Shown here piece by piece: positions 43,075 through 51,513 of a DNA stretch of 64,000 nucleotides (positions within the stretch are counted from its first letter, which is position 1; each line of letters starts with the position of its first letter). The position numbers were made by a program, and so were the translations under genes. The DNA comes from Flavobacteriaceae bacterium UBA2540 (lineage in GTDB: Bacteria; Bacteroidota; Bacteroidia; Flavobacteriales; Flavobacteriaceae), in NCBI GenBank assembly GCA_002340765.1, contig DDMS01000020.1, positions 20,580 through 84,579 on the forward strand, written 5' to 3'. The notes below the pieces were generated by a model that made no database searches, was not told where the DNA came from, and saw only the letters and a program-made list of their open reading frames with translations.

Positions 43075-43980
43075 ATGCAAAAAATTATTATTACAATACA
43101 AAATTCATCAAACAAAACTATTATAAAATTCAATAGTAATTCCATTTTAATCAACGCTGGAAGCTATGAATATGCTAATATTGACGAAGCAAAAAAATCG
43201 CCTTTAGCACAACAATTATTTTATCTCCCTTTTGTGAAGAAAGTGTTTATCACGCCTAATTTTATTGCAATTCAACGCTATGATATTGTTGATTGGAGTG
43301 ATGTTCAACAAGAAGTTCGTGAGCAAATTGAAAACTATATTAATGAAGGAAATGTAGTTGTAAACGAAGAAAATGTATCTTCAAAAAAAGAAGCATTTGA
43401 AGTGTATGCTGAAGTAACTCCAAATCCTTCAGTCATGAAATTTGGCATCAATAAACCCCTGACAGAAATTGATGTTGAATATAAAAATATTGATGAAGCA
43501 AGCAAATCTTCACCTTTGGCAAAAGCTATTTTTTCTTTTCCTTTCGTAAAAGAAATATTTATTTCTAACAATTATATCTCAATTACGAAATATAATATGG
43601 TTGAATGGAAAGAGATTTTTGCAGAAATGAGAAGTTTTATCCGAGAATATTTGGCAATAGGAAAACCTGTATTTAATGAACTTCCACTACAACAAATTAC
43701 ATCCAATGAAAAAGCTGTAATTCCTGCAGTAAAACTAGAGGGAATCTCTGCTCAAATTTTTGATATTTTAGAAGAACACATTAAACCTGCTGTGGCAAGT
43801 GATGGTGGAAATATCGCTTTTCGTTCTTATGACGAAACAAATAAAGTAGTGAGTGTAGTGCTTCAAGGCGCTTGCAGTGGTTGTCCTTCATCAACAGCAA
43901 CTTTAAAAAATGGGATCGAAAATTTATTAAAAGAAATGCTTCCTAATCAAATCAATGGAGTAGTAGCAATAAACGGATAA
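43075..43980 (+). CDS. NifU-like (Nfu) iron-sulfur cluster scaffold with duplicated N-terminal domain
   Basis: A 301-residue protein with three domains. Two Nfu N-terminal domains are in tandem: residues about 1-85 (SPLAQQLFYLPFVKKVFI) and about 107-200 (SSPLAKAIFSFPFVKEIFI). The C-terminal NifU domain, about 220-300, carries the cluster-binding CxxC in LQGACSGCPSSTATLKNGIE. Only the second N-domain retains the TPNPSVMKF motif; the first has a degenerate start (ITIQNSSNKTIIKF). Nfu proteins deliver 4Fe-4S clusters to apo-enzymes such as the MiaB and QueG proteins encoded in this window; a direct link is inference. It has its own strong promoter. Confidence 0.93.
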   Translation: MQKIIITIQNSSNKTIIKFNSNSILINAGSYEYANIDEAKKSPLAQQLFYLPFVKKVFITPNFIAIQRYDIVDWSDVQQEVREQIENYINEGNVVVNEENVSSKKEAFEVYAEVTPNPSVMKFGINKPLTEIDVEYKNIDEASKSSPLAKAIFSFPFVKEIFISNNYISITKYNMVEWKEIFAEMRSFIREYLAIGKPVFNELPLQQITSNEKAVIPAVKLEGISAQIFDILEEHIKPAVASDGGNIAFRSYDETNKVVSVVLQGACSGCPSSTATLKNGIENLLKEMLPNQINGVVAING

Positions 43981-43996
43981 AAAGTTTCTTTTAATT

Positions 43997-44093
43997 CTCC
44001 AAAGGGGAAAAAATGAGTTCAAAAAAATAGTCAAAATAAAAGAGTTAAAATAAAAAAAAGTTGCTCACGTTAAAAGTTTCATCCCTTTGGGAG
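43997..44093. repeat. Inverted repeat (CTCC-AAAGGG / CCCTTT-GGGAG) in the ubiE leader
   Basis: The bases ctccaaagggg at 43997-44007 can pair with ccctttgggag at 44083-44093 (about 10 bp with one bulge) across an A-rich 75-base loop. Base composition is unlike the flanking A/T-rich DNA. Significance is uncertain; it might be a terminator-distal leader structure or a repeat remnant. Confidence 0.35.
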
Positions 44094-44112
44094 GATTAGG
44101 TAGGCTTTCATT

Positions 44113-44841
44113 ATGTCTGAAATTATCAAACCATATAAAGATTCATCTGCAGGAAAAAAAGAACAAGTTACCCAAATGTTTGATGCCATTTCAGGAAATT
44201 ATGATGGCTTAAACAGGGTTATTTCCTTCGGAATTGACGTAAAATGGCGTAAAAAAGTAATTGAAATTGTCAGTAAAAATCATCCAAAACAAATTCTTGA
44301 TATTGCCACTGGCACTGGAGATTTGGCATTGATGATGGCAAATTTGAATCCTGATCAAATTATTGGTTTGGATATTTCTGCTGGAATGCTCGAAGTTGGC
44401 AAACAAAAAATCATCAAAGCAAATTTATCTGACAAAATAAAAATGATTTTAGGTGATTCAGAAGAAATGCCTTTCCAAAATGACACTTTTGATGCAATTA
44501 CGGTTTCATTTGGCGTTAGAAATTTTGCAAATCTTGACAAAGGAATTAGCGAAATTGCAAGAGTTTTAAAACCAACAGGTGTTTTGGTGATTTTAGAAAC
44601 CTCTAATCCAACAAAATTTCCGATCAAACAAGGGTATAAAATCTATACCAATATTTTCCTTCCAATTGTCGGTAAATTGTTTTCAAAAGACAAAGTTGCC
44701 TATTCTTATTTGTCAGAATCTGCAAATTCTTTTCCTTTTGGTGAAGCGTTTAACAATATATTGAGAAAAAATGGGTTTAATAATGTAACACATTTACCTG
44801 TAACTTTTGGTGTGGCAACAATTTATACAGCTCGAAAATAA
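44113..44841 (+). CDS. ubiE: Demethylmenaquinone methyltransferase
   Basis: A 242-residue SAM-dependent methyltransferase. Motif I is ILDIATGTGDLALMMANLNP; the UbiE signatures are YDGLNRVISFGIDVKWRKKV and DAITVSFGVRNFANLDKGIS. In Bacteroidota, which use menaquinone, it is the MenG step that makes menaquinone from demethylmenaquinone. It starts 132 bases after the Nfu gene and is followed by porT with only 2 bases between them, so ubiE-porT form a transcriptional unit. Confidence 0.95.
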   Translation: MSEIIKPYKDSSAGKKEQVTQMFDAISGNYDGLNRVISFGIDVKWRKKVIEIVSKNHPKQILDIATGTGDLALMMANLNPDQIIGLDISAGMLEVGKQKIIKANLSDKIKMILGDSEEMPFQNDTFDAITVSFGVRNFANLDKGISEIARVLKPTGVLVILETSNPTKFPIKQGYKIYTNIFLPIVGKLFSKDKVAYSYLSESANSFPFGEAFNNILRKNGFNNVTHLPVTFGVATIYTARK

Positions 44842-44843
44842 AT

Positions 44844-45569
44844 ATGGTGAAAAATAAAATTTTTTTAGGGTTCTTTTTCCTGATTTCAGCAATGGTTTTT
44901 GCACAAAGAGAACGTGTTGAAAACCTTCCTACTTTTGATGACAGAAAAATACATTATGGGTTTTATTTAGGTTTGAATCAAAATGATTTCAAACTCAATC
45001 TAAGAAATAGTTCAATTATAAATGCGGATATTACAGTTTCTCCTTCTACTGGATTCAATGTTGGTTTGATTGCAGATTTACGATTACACAAAAATCTAAA
45101 TTTACGTTTTGAACCTGGTTTGATGAGTAATTCTAAAAAGATTTATTTCAATCATTTGGCGATTCTTAGAGATAGTGTTCGTGAAATTGGCTCTACGTAT
45201 TTGCATGTTCCTTTGTTGCTCAAATTCAGTACTGATCGTTATAAAAACATTCGCCCTTATGTGTTGGCAGGGATTTCTTACGACCATAACTTTTCGAGTA
45301 ATGAAGCAAATCAAAATGATAATTCAGCTAAAGAATTTCGAATGAAAACGCACAATTTTATGTATGAAGTTGGTATTGGAATTGATATTTATTTGTATTT
45401 CTTTAAATTTTCACCTTCTATTCGTGGTGTTTTTGCCATCAATAATGAAGTGAAATATGATAATCCAAAGTACGATACATCAACTGGTGAATTAATACCA
45501 AGCCCATGGACCGCTCCTATTAATTATATGGGTACTCGCGGAGTTTTCTTAACGTTTGCTTTTGAGTAA
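44844..45569 (+). CDS. porT: PorT/SprT, outer-membrane accessory protein of type IX secretion
   Basis: A 241-residue protein with a signal peptide (MVKNKIFLGFFFLISAMVFA, mature from Q21). It is an eight-stranded-type small beta-barrel: HYGFYLGLNQNDFKLNLRNS, GFNVGLIADLRLHKNLNLRF, YLHVPLLLKFSTDRYKNIRP, ending GVFLTFAFE with the terminal aromatic expected of outer-membrane barrels. PorT is required for secretion of C-terminal-domain proteins by the T9SS. It follows ubiE, an arrangement that I recall from other Bacteroidota, and the T9SS assignment is strengthened by gldKLMN and sprA in the same window. Confidence 0.9.
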   Translation: MVKNKIFLGFFFLISAMVFAQRERVENLPTFDDRKIHYGFYLGLNQNDFKLNLRNSSIINADITVSPSTGFNVGLIADLRLHKNLNLRFEPGLMSNSKKIYFNHLAILRDSVREIGSTYLHVPLLLKFSTDRYKNIRPYVLAGISYDHNFSSNEANQNDNSAKEFRMKTHNFMYEVGIGIDIYLYFFKFSPSIRGVFAINNEVKYDNPKYDTSTGELIPSPWTAPINYMGTRGVFLTFAFE

Positions 45570-45693
45570 CTATCTCTAAAAAAGTTGTAAAGTTTCTGTT
45601 GTTTATATTGTTTCTGTGGTTCTCTAATTGAATAAAAAATAACATTACAATCAAAAGTTTCGGAAATGAAAACCTTGTAGGTATTCAAAAAAC

Positions 45694-46425
45694 TTATTTC
45701 CCTCTTTTAAATTCACTTAATAAAATGGCAGTTGCTGTGGCAACATTCAAACTTTCGGTTTGTTGAACATCCCCAAATCTTGGGATAGAAATGATTTGAT
45801 TTGCGAATTTTTTCACACCTTCAGAAACGCCATTCGCTTCATTTCCCATCAGTAAAATTCCTTCTTCATGAAGTTGTGATTTATACACATTTTCACCATT
45901 CATATCTGCAATAAAAATAGGCAATAAAGTTTCACTTAAAAATTGTTCTAAAGCTATGTAGTGAATGTCAATTCTTGACAAAGATCCCATGCTTGCTTGC
46001 ACTACTTTTGAATTGAAACAATCTACAGTATCCTCAGAACAAACCAATTGTGTGACTCCAAACCAATCGCATAAACGAATGATGGTTCCCAAATTTCCAG
46101 GATCATTTATCGCGTCTAAAACCACTGTCAAACCAATTTTTTTAAATGATTTTTTTGGTGGGATTTTAAACAACGCCAATACATTATTGGGTGTTTTTAA
46201 CTGACTTATTTTTTGTAATTCCGATTCAGAAATGGTTGTTTTTTTATCTAAAAAATTATCGCATTTAAAATCATCAGTTGCAAAAATAGCTTCCAATTCA
46301 AGTGAAGAATTCAACAATTCATTCACCACTTTTACACCCTCAGCAATGAATAATTGATGTTGAATTCTATACTTTTTTTGAGATAAACTCGTGATGATTT
46401 TTATTTGATTTTTTGAGATGCTCAT
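45694..46425 (-). CDS. TrmH/SpoU-family RNA 2'-O-methyltransferase
   Basis: A 243-residue SPOUT methyltransferase. An N-terminal substrate-binding domain (QKKYRIQHQLFIAEGVKVVN) precedes the trefoil-knot catalytic domain with the three SpoU motifs: DAINDPGNLGTIIRLCDWFG, GILLMGNEANGVSE and SIPRFGDVQQTESLNVATAT. It probably methylates rRNA (RlmB-like) or tRNA; the exact nucleotide cannot be read from sequence. It is divergent from the TamL-like gene. Confidence 0.92.
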   Translation of the reverse strand: MSISKNQIKIITSLSQKKYRIQHQLFIAEGVKVVNELLNSSLELEAIFATDDFKCDNFLDKKTTISESELQKISQLKTPNNVLALFKIPPKKSFKKIGLTVVLDAINDPGNLGTIIRLCDWFGVTQLVCSEDTVDCFNSKVVQASMGSLSRIDIHYIALEQFLSETLLPIFIADMNGENVYKSQLHEEGILLMGNEANGVSEGVKKFANQIISIPRFGDVQQTESLNVATATAILLSEFKRGK

Positions 46426-46463
46426 TAATTGATTCTAAATGAAAATAAACCGATGAAAAATGT

Positions 46464-46471
46464 TATTTTTG
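46464..46471 (+). promoter_or_regulatory. -7 promoter element (TATTTTTG) for the TamL-like gene
   Basis: Full TAnnTTTG match, 23 bases before the ATG at 46495. Its position inside a possible TTG-initiated upstream extension supports the later start. Confidence 0.6.
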
Positions 46472-46494
46472 AACTTATTTCAGTTGCTAAAATA

Positions 46495-48981
46495 ATGAAA
46501 AAACGCTTTTACTATTTTTTATTTATCATCTTTTTCACCTCATGTAATTCAACCAAATATGTTGCTGAGGAAGAATTCATGCTCAAAGAAAACATTGTTT
46601 TTATTGACAGCGTAAAAACGAATAGTGGAAATTTAGAAAAATACATCTTGCAGAAGCCAAATACTCGCTTATTGGGATTGCCTTTGGGGTTATATTTCTA
46701 TAATTTAGGAAATCCAAATAAGCCAAAAACAGTTAAAGAATGGGCTGAAAAAAATCCAAAATCTTATCAATTCATCAAAAGCATTTTTTCCGAAAAACAA
46801 AGTATTGCCTATGCAAATTCGTTTATCAATTTGAATAATTGGTATTTGAAAAACGACGCTCCTGAAATTATAAACAAGTCAAAAATTCAAAAAACAGCCG
46901 ATAATTTATGGGCATATTATAAAACGCAAGGTTTTTTTGAATCAAAAGTGGATACTGTTATCCAAAGAAATGATGAAAAAAAAGCATATGTAACGTATCA
47001 TATCAGCAAAGGAAAACCAACAATTTTAGACACCATTTCTGTGAAAATCACCTCTCGCACTTTGGATTCTATTTATAAAAATTCAAAACTTCAAAGTTTT
47101 TTAAAATCAGGCACTCAATACAAAGACCAAGACTTTAGAGCCGAAGCAAGTAGCGTTGTAAAACTTTTTAGAAACAGTGGTATTTTTCATTTTTCTGAGG
47201 CAGCTTTGGGTTTTTATGTAGATTCTACAAGAACTGATTATAAAACAAATGTCGATTTTCTAATTTCATCCAATAGATTGTCAGAAGTGGATGGAAGTTA
47301 TATAGAAACACCATATAAAATCCATACAATCAAAGAAGTAACTGTTCATACTGATTATTATTTTACAAAAAAAAATGAAGCAATCAAGGATTCTTCAACT
47401 TATGAAGGAATTAATTTTATTGCTAACGATAAAATAAAATTCAATCCAAAGTATTTATCACAGTCTATTTTCCTGAAACCTGGAGAAGTTTACAAAGATA
47501 CTTTGCGAAATCTTACCAGAAATCATTTAAAATCATTACAAAATTTTAAATCTACGAGCTTACAATTCACACCACTTTCTGAAACAAATGGCGATTTAAG
47601 AATGGACATTTTTTTAACACCTATGGAAAAATATAACATGGGTTTGGAAACAGAAATTACCCATTCAAACATAAGAAATATTGGAACTTCTGCCAAATTT
47701 TCTATCACAAATAGAAATGCTTTCAGAGGGGCAGAATTGGTAAAAATATCGGTCTTAGGTTCGTGGTTCAACTCAAATAACGGTCCTGGATGGGAATTGG
47801 GTGCTGATGTTTCTATCGAAATGCCAAGGTTTGTAGCGCCTTTTGGTATTGGGAAATTGGTTCCTAAAGAAATGTCGCCAAGAACTTATTTTTCAATTGG
47901 ATCAAGTTTTCAAAAAAATATTGGATTGGACAGGCAAACATTTTCTTTTATGACCGATTTTAAATGGCAATTTAATGCGAAGAAAACCATTCAACTAGAA
48001 GTTTTGAATACACAATATGTAAAAAACCTAAACGTCAGTAGTTTTTTTGATATTTATAGCTCAGAGTTCAGAGGATTAAATGATATTGCCCAAATTTATC
48101 CAGGAATTGCAGGCGATTTGCCAACGGATGCAACCAAGTATCAAGCAACCCTTAATTTCATGTCAACATTAGGTGGTGATGCTGCATTTCAGGCATCAAA
48201 TCCTAAAGAATACAACACAGTCCTCAATATTCAAAATCGTTTCAATATTGTTACTTCTGATTTCTTAATTCCAGTAATTGCCTATTCTTTTACATTCAAT
48301 AATCAATTAGATTTCAAAGATAAAAATTTTTCTTTTTTTAAAGTCAGGATTTCTAATTCGGGAAATATTTTAGGGCTTCTTTCCAATCAAAAAAACAGTA
48401 ACAATAAGAGAACTTTTTTTAATATTCCATTGGCACAATATTTTAAAACAGATATTGAATACAAGAAATTTTGGGATGTTGGCAACAATAGCGTTTTTGC
48501 CATTAGAGGACTATTGGGCGCAATTATCACCTATGATAATTCAGATATTCCGTTTATAAGAAGTTATTTTGCGGGAGGTTCAAATGATATTAGAGCTTGG
48601 CAAACCTATGAATTAGGCCCTGGAAGAAGAAATACAGGTTTGGAATACAACACCGGAAGTTTCAAGTTTTTGACAAGTGCTGAATATCGTTTTGATGTTT
48701 TTAGCATGTTGAAAGGGGCATTTTTTATAGATGCAGGAAATATTTGGGACATTTCTAAATCAAGTTTTGTAGATGATGATTCAAAATTCAAGAATTTATC
48801 ATCACTCAAAAACATTGCAATCGGTTCTGGTTTTGGCGCACGATTGGATTTTAACTTTTTAATCTTTCGTTTTGATATTGGTTTTAAAACCTATGAACCC
48901 TATTTAAATGACAGTAAATGGTTTAGTAACTTCAATTTTGCGAATGCCGTTTACAATATTGGAATCAACTATCCATTCTAA
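46495..48981 (+). CDS. TamL-like lipidated Omp85 (BamA/TamA superfamily) outer-membrane protein
   Basis: An 828-residue protein. The ATG at 46495 gives a lipoprotein signal peptide (MKKRFYYFLFIIFFTSC, lipidated Cys17), and a promoter box lies just upstream. POTRA-like alpha-beta repeats fill roughly residues 30-400 (YVTYHISKGKPTILDTISVK, IHTIKEVTVHTDYYFTKKNE). The Omp85 barrel follows, with FIRSYFAGGSNDIRAWQTYE near the C-terminus carrying the conserved RG/R-containing lid motif (GGSNDIRAW) and LGPGRRN. Lipidated TamA variants (TamL) are a known Bacteroidota form, here proposed to assemble outer-membrane or surface proteins. It is divergent from the RNA methyltransferase. Confidence 0.87.
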   Translation: MKKRFYYFLFIIFFTSCNSTKYVAEEEFMLKENIVFIDSVKTNSGNLEKYILQKPNTRLLGLPLGLYFYNLGNPNKPKTVKEWAEKNPKSYQFIKSIFSEKQSIAYANSFINLNNWYLKNDAPEIINKSKIQKTADNLWAYYKTQGFFESKVDTVIQRNDEKKAYVTYHISKGKPTILDTISVKITSRTLDSIYKNSKLQSFLKSGTQYKDQDFRAEASSVVKLFRNSGIFHFSEAALGFYVDSTRTDYKTNVDFLISSNRLSEVDGSYIETPYKIHTIKEVTVHTDYYFTKKNEAIKDSSTYEGINFIANDKIKFNPKYLSQSIFLKPGEVYKDTLRNLTRNHLKSLQNFKSTSLQFTPLSETNGDLRMDIFLTPMEKYNMGLETEITHSNIRNIGTSAKFSITNRNAFRGAELVKISVLGSWFNSNNGPGWELGADVSIEMPRFVAPFGIGKLVPKEMSPRTYFSIGSSFQKNIGLDRQTFSFMTDFKWQFNAKKTIQLEVLNTQYVKNLNVSSFFDIYSSEFRGLNDIAQIYPGIAGDLPTDATKYQATLNFMSTLGGDAAFQASNPKEYNTVLNIQNRFNIVTSDFLIPVIAYSFTFNNQLDFKDKNFSFFKVRISNSGNILGLLSNQKNSNNKRTFFNIPLAQYFKTDIEYKKFWDVGNNSVFAIRGLLGAIITYDNSDIPFIRSYFAGGSNDIRAWQTYELGPGRRNTGLEYNTGSFKFLTSAEYRFDVFSMLKGAFFIDAGNIWDISKSSFVDDDSKFKNLSSLKNIAIGSGFGARLDFNFLIFRFDIGFKTYEPYLNDSKWFSNFNFANAVYNIGINYPF

Positions 48982-49040
48982 AAGATATCGTTTTCGTTAT
49001 TTTAACCCAAGTTTTCAGCCATAAAACACTATATTTTTAT

Positions 49041-49048
49041 TACTTTTG
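49041..49048 (+). promoter_or_regulatory. -7 promoter element (TACTTTTG) for fbaA
   Basis: Full TAnnTTTG match ending 24 bases before the ATG at 49073. An in-frame TTG at 49046 overlaps the box and is therefore unlikely to be the start. Confidence 0.6.
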
Positions 49049-49072
49049 ATACATAAAATCAATAAAACAATC

Positions 49073-50140
49073 ATGAGTCATTCAATAAAACCTGGAGTAG
49101 CCACAGGAAAAGAAGTTCAAGCAATTTTTAAACTTGCCAAAGAAAAAGGATTTGCAATTCCTGCAGTAAACGTTATTGGGTCGAGCACTATCAATGCTGT
49201 TTTGGAAACTACCAAAGAATTAAATGCCCCTGTAATTATCCAATTTTCAAATGGAGGAGCACAATTTAATGCTGGAAAAGGATTATCAAACGAAAACCAA
49301 AAAGCTGCCATTGCAGGTGGAATTGCTGGTGCAAAACATATTCACGAATTGGCAGTTGCTTATGGAGTAACTGTAATTTTACATACAGACCATTGTGCAA
49401 AAAATTTATTGCCTTGGATTGATGGATTGCTAGATGCTTCTGAAAAACATTTTGCTGAAACTGGAAAACCATTATACAGCTCTCACATGATTGATTTGTC
49501 AGAAGAGCCATTGCACGAAAATATTGAAATCTGCAAAGAATATTTGTCAAGAATGAGCAAAATGGGCATGACGCTTGAAATCGAGTTAGGAATCACTGGT
49601 GGTGAAGAAGATGGCGTTGACAACTCAGATGTTGATTCATCAAAATTATATACACAACCTGAAGAAGTTGCATATTCTTATGAAGAATTATTGAAAGTTT
49701 CTCCACAATTTACAATTGCAGCAGCTTTCGGAAACGTTCATGGAGTTTACAAACCAGGAAACGTGAAGTTAACACCAAAAATCTTACGCAATTCTCAAGA
49801 ATATGTTTCTAAACATTATAACGTTCCTGAAAACACAATTGATTTTGTATTTCATGGAGGTTCAGGTTCAACTGTTGAAGAAATCAGAGAAGCCATTGGA
49901 TATGGAGTGATCAAAATGAATATTGATACAGATTTACAATTTGCCTATACTGAGGGCATCAGAGATTATATGCAACAAAAAAGACCTTATTTGGCTTCAC
50001 AAATCGGAAATCCTGAAGGAGCAGATCAGCCAAATAAAAAACATTACGATCCAAGAAAATGGATGCGTTTGGGCGAAGAAACTTTTAAAGCACGATTAAA
50101 ACAAGCATTTGCTGACTTAAATAACGTGAATACTTTATAA
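49073..50140 (+). CDS. fbaA: Class II fructose-bisphosphate aldolase
   Basis: A 355-residue zinc-dependent aldolase. AYGVTVILHTDHCAKNLLPW carries the catalytic Asp and the first zinc His; further zinc ligands lie in AAFGNVHGVYKPGNVKL and FVFHGGSGSTVEEI. It splits fructose-1,6-bisphosphate into glyceraldehyde-3-phosphate and dihydroxyacetone phosphate. The E. coli-type class IIA length and the VIKMNIDTDLQFAYTEG segment are normal. ATG 49073 (MSHSIKPGVATGKE) matches family starts. It is closed by a strong terminator. Confidence 0.97.
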   Translation: MSHSIKPGVATGKEVQAIFKLAKEKGFAIPAVNVIGSSTINAVLETTKELNAPVIIQFSNGGAQFNAGKGLSNENQKAAIAGGIAGAKHIHELAVAYGVTVILHTDHCAKNLLPWIDGLLDASEKHFAETGKPLYSSHMIDLSEEPLHENIEICKEYLSRMSKMGMTLEIELGITGGEEDGVDNSDVDSSKLYTQPEEVAYSYEELLKVSPQFTIAAAFGNVHGVYKPGNVKLTPKILRNSQEYVSKHYNVPENTIDFVFHGGSGSTVEEIREAIGYGVIKMNIDTDLQFAYTEGIRDYMQQKRPYLASQIGNPEGADQPNKKHYDPRKWMRLGEETFKARLKQAFADLNNVNTL

Positions 50141-50161
50141 AATAAGAATTAAACTTAGTAG

Positions 50162-50195
50162 AAAAAGCATCTTAAAAATTTAAGATGCTTTTTTT
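50162..50195 (+). terminator. Intrinsic terminator after fbaA
   Basis: A 14-bp perfect stem (aaaaagcatcttaa 50162-50175 with ttaagatgcttttt 50180-50193), four-base loop, T run. Confidence 0.92.
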
Positions 50196-50300
50196 ATGAA
50201 GGAAGTTTAAACGTCAACAAAAAATCTTTTACATTTGTTATTAAAATTCACAGTAAAAGTGGTTTTTGAAAACAAACAATAACTTTAAATAAAGATTCAT

Positions 50301-51161
50301 ATGAGTGCTTGGTTTAAAAGAACAGACAAAGGAATTCAAACAGCTACTGAAGATAAAAAAGACACACCAAAAGGACTTTGGTATAAAACTCCTAGTGGTA
50401 AAATTATTGATACAGAAGAGTTAAAAAAGAATTTATACGTAAGTCCAGAGGACGGATATCATGTTCGAATTGGTAGTAAAGAATACTTTGAGTTGTTTTT
50501 TGATGACAACACATTCAAAGAATTAAATAAAAACCTGACTTCAAGAGACCCATTAAAATTTGAAGATACACAAAAATACCCAGATCGTTTAAAAGAAGCA
50601 CAAGTAAAAACGAAATTAAAAGATGCTGTCAGAACAGCTGTTGGCAAATCATTAGGGAAAAAGTTGGTTGTTGCTGCAATGGATTTTACGTTTATTGGGG
50701 GTTCTATGGGCTCAGTGGTGGGCGAAAAAATTGCGAGAGCAATCAATTATGCTATCGAACATAAAATACCGTTTTTAATGGTTTCAAAATCAGGAGGTGC
50801 TAGAATGATGGAAGCCTCACTTTCGTTGATGCAATTGGTAAAAACATCTGCAAAATTAGCACAATTGGCAGAAGCTAAAATTCCATATATTTCTTTGTGT
50901 ACTGATCCAACAACAGGAGGAACCACAGCTTCGTATGCCATGTTAGGTGATATCAATATTGCTGAACCCAATGCATTGATTGCTTTTGCAGGTCCAAGAG
51001 TGGTAAAAGACACTACAGGAAAAGAATTGCCAGAAGGTTTTCAGCGTTCAGAATTTGTTTTAGAGCATGGGTTTTTAGATGCCATTTACGAGCGCAAAGA
51101 CCTTAAAAAGCAAGTGAATTTATACATTGATTTAATTCAGAATTTACCGATAAGAAAGTAA
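50301..51161 (+). CDS. accD: Acetyl-CoA carboxylase carboxyltransferase subunit beta, without the zinc-finger cysteines
   Basis: A 286-residue crotonase-fold subunit. Carboxyltransferase motifs are intact: FTFIGGSMGSVVGEKI, PFLMVSKSGGARMMEASLSL, SLCTDPTTGGTTASYAMLGD and FAGPRVVKDTTGKELPEGFQ. The N-terminal four-cysteine zinc finger of typical AccD (WxKC-xxC and VCPxC) is present in outline but the cysteines are T30, G33, S48 and D51 (GLWYKTPSGK, NLYVSPEDGYHVRIG). With AccA it transfers carboxyl from biotin to acetyl-CoA, the first step of fatty-acid synthesis. Similar cysteine-free AccD proteins occur in other flavobacteria, as I recall. Terminator follows. Confidence 0.95.
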   Translation: MSAWFKRTDKGIQTATEDKKDTPKGLWYKTPSGKIIDTEELKKNLYVSPEDGYHVRIGSKEYFELFFDDNTFKELNKNLTSRDPLKFEDTQKYPDRLKEAQVKTKLKDAVRTAVGKSLGKKLVVAAMDFTFIGGSMGSVVGEKIARAINYAIEHKIPFLMVSKSGGARMMEASLSLMQLVKTSAKLAQLAEAKIPYISLCTDPTTGGTTASYAMLGDINIAEPNALIAFAGPRVVKDTTGKELPEGFQRSEFVLEHGFLDAIYERKDLKKQVNLYIDLIQNLPIRK

Positions 51162-51164
51162 AAA

Positions 51165-51188
51165 AAAAGTTAGCAAATACTAACTTTT
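51165..51188 (+). terminator. Intrinsic terminator after accD
   Basis: Nine-bp stem (aaaagttag 51165-51173 with ctaactttt 51180-51188) around a six-base loop, right after the accD stop. Confidence 0.8.
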
Positions 51189-51500
51189 CTTGAAATTCAG
51201 TAAATAGTTTTCCTATTTAATCCACAAACTCAATGTCGAATTTGCAATCCGCCCACACAACAATATTTTTTTAGAGCTAAAATAATCATCGTCAGGCAAT
51301 GTGTTTTTTTCAAAGAATTATTGTAATTGGAATTTTATTTGATGATAGTCAAAGATTGTAAATTCGCTATCAAATTTTCTAAAATTTCGATTGACCCCAA
51401 CTGCGGACCAATAAAATAAAAAATGCTCAAAGTAAGCTCTCGAATAAACTAAGAAAAAAATAGCCACATTTCAATTTCATAATTCCTCCCGTCTTTTTCC
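51189..51500. other. Intergenic stretch with no recognisable gene
   Basis: About 310 bases between the accD terminator and the queG promoter. No reading frame with family features, tRNA, or clear hairpin was seen. The composition is A/T-rich with a slightly less A/T-rich patch near 51225-51290. It may be decayed coding sequence, but nothing in it is recognisable. Confidence 0.5.
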
Positions 51501-51508
51501 TATTTTTG
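51501..51508 (+). promoter_or_regulatory. -7 promoter element (TATTTTTG), leaderless arrangement for queG
   Basis: Full TAnnTTTG match ending 5 bases before the queG ATG at 51514. The expected transcription start lies at the start codon. Confidence 0.6.
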
Positions 51509-51513
51509 CTTCC

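Noticed and set aside
46429..46494. N-terminal extension of the TamL-like protein from a TTG
   Set aside because: It contains the -7 promoter box and would bury the lipoprotein signal peptide; ATG 46495 fits better.
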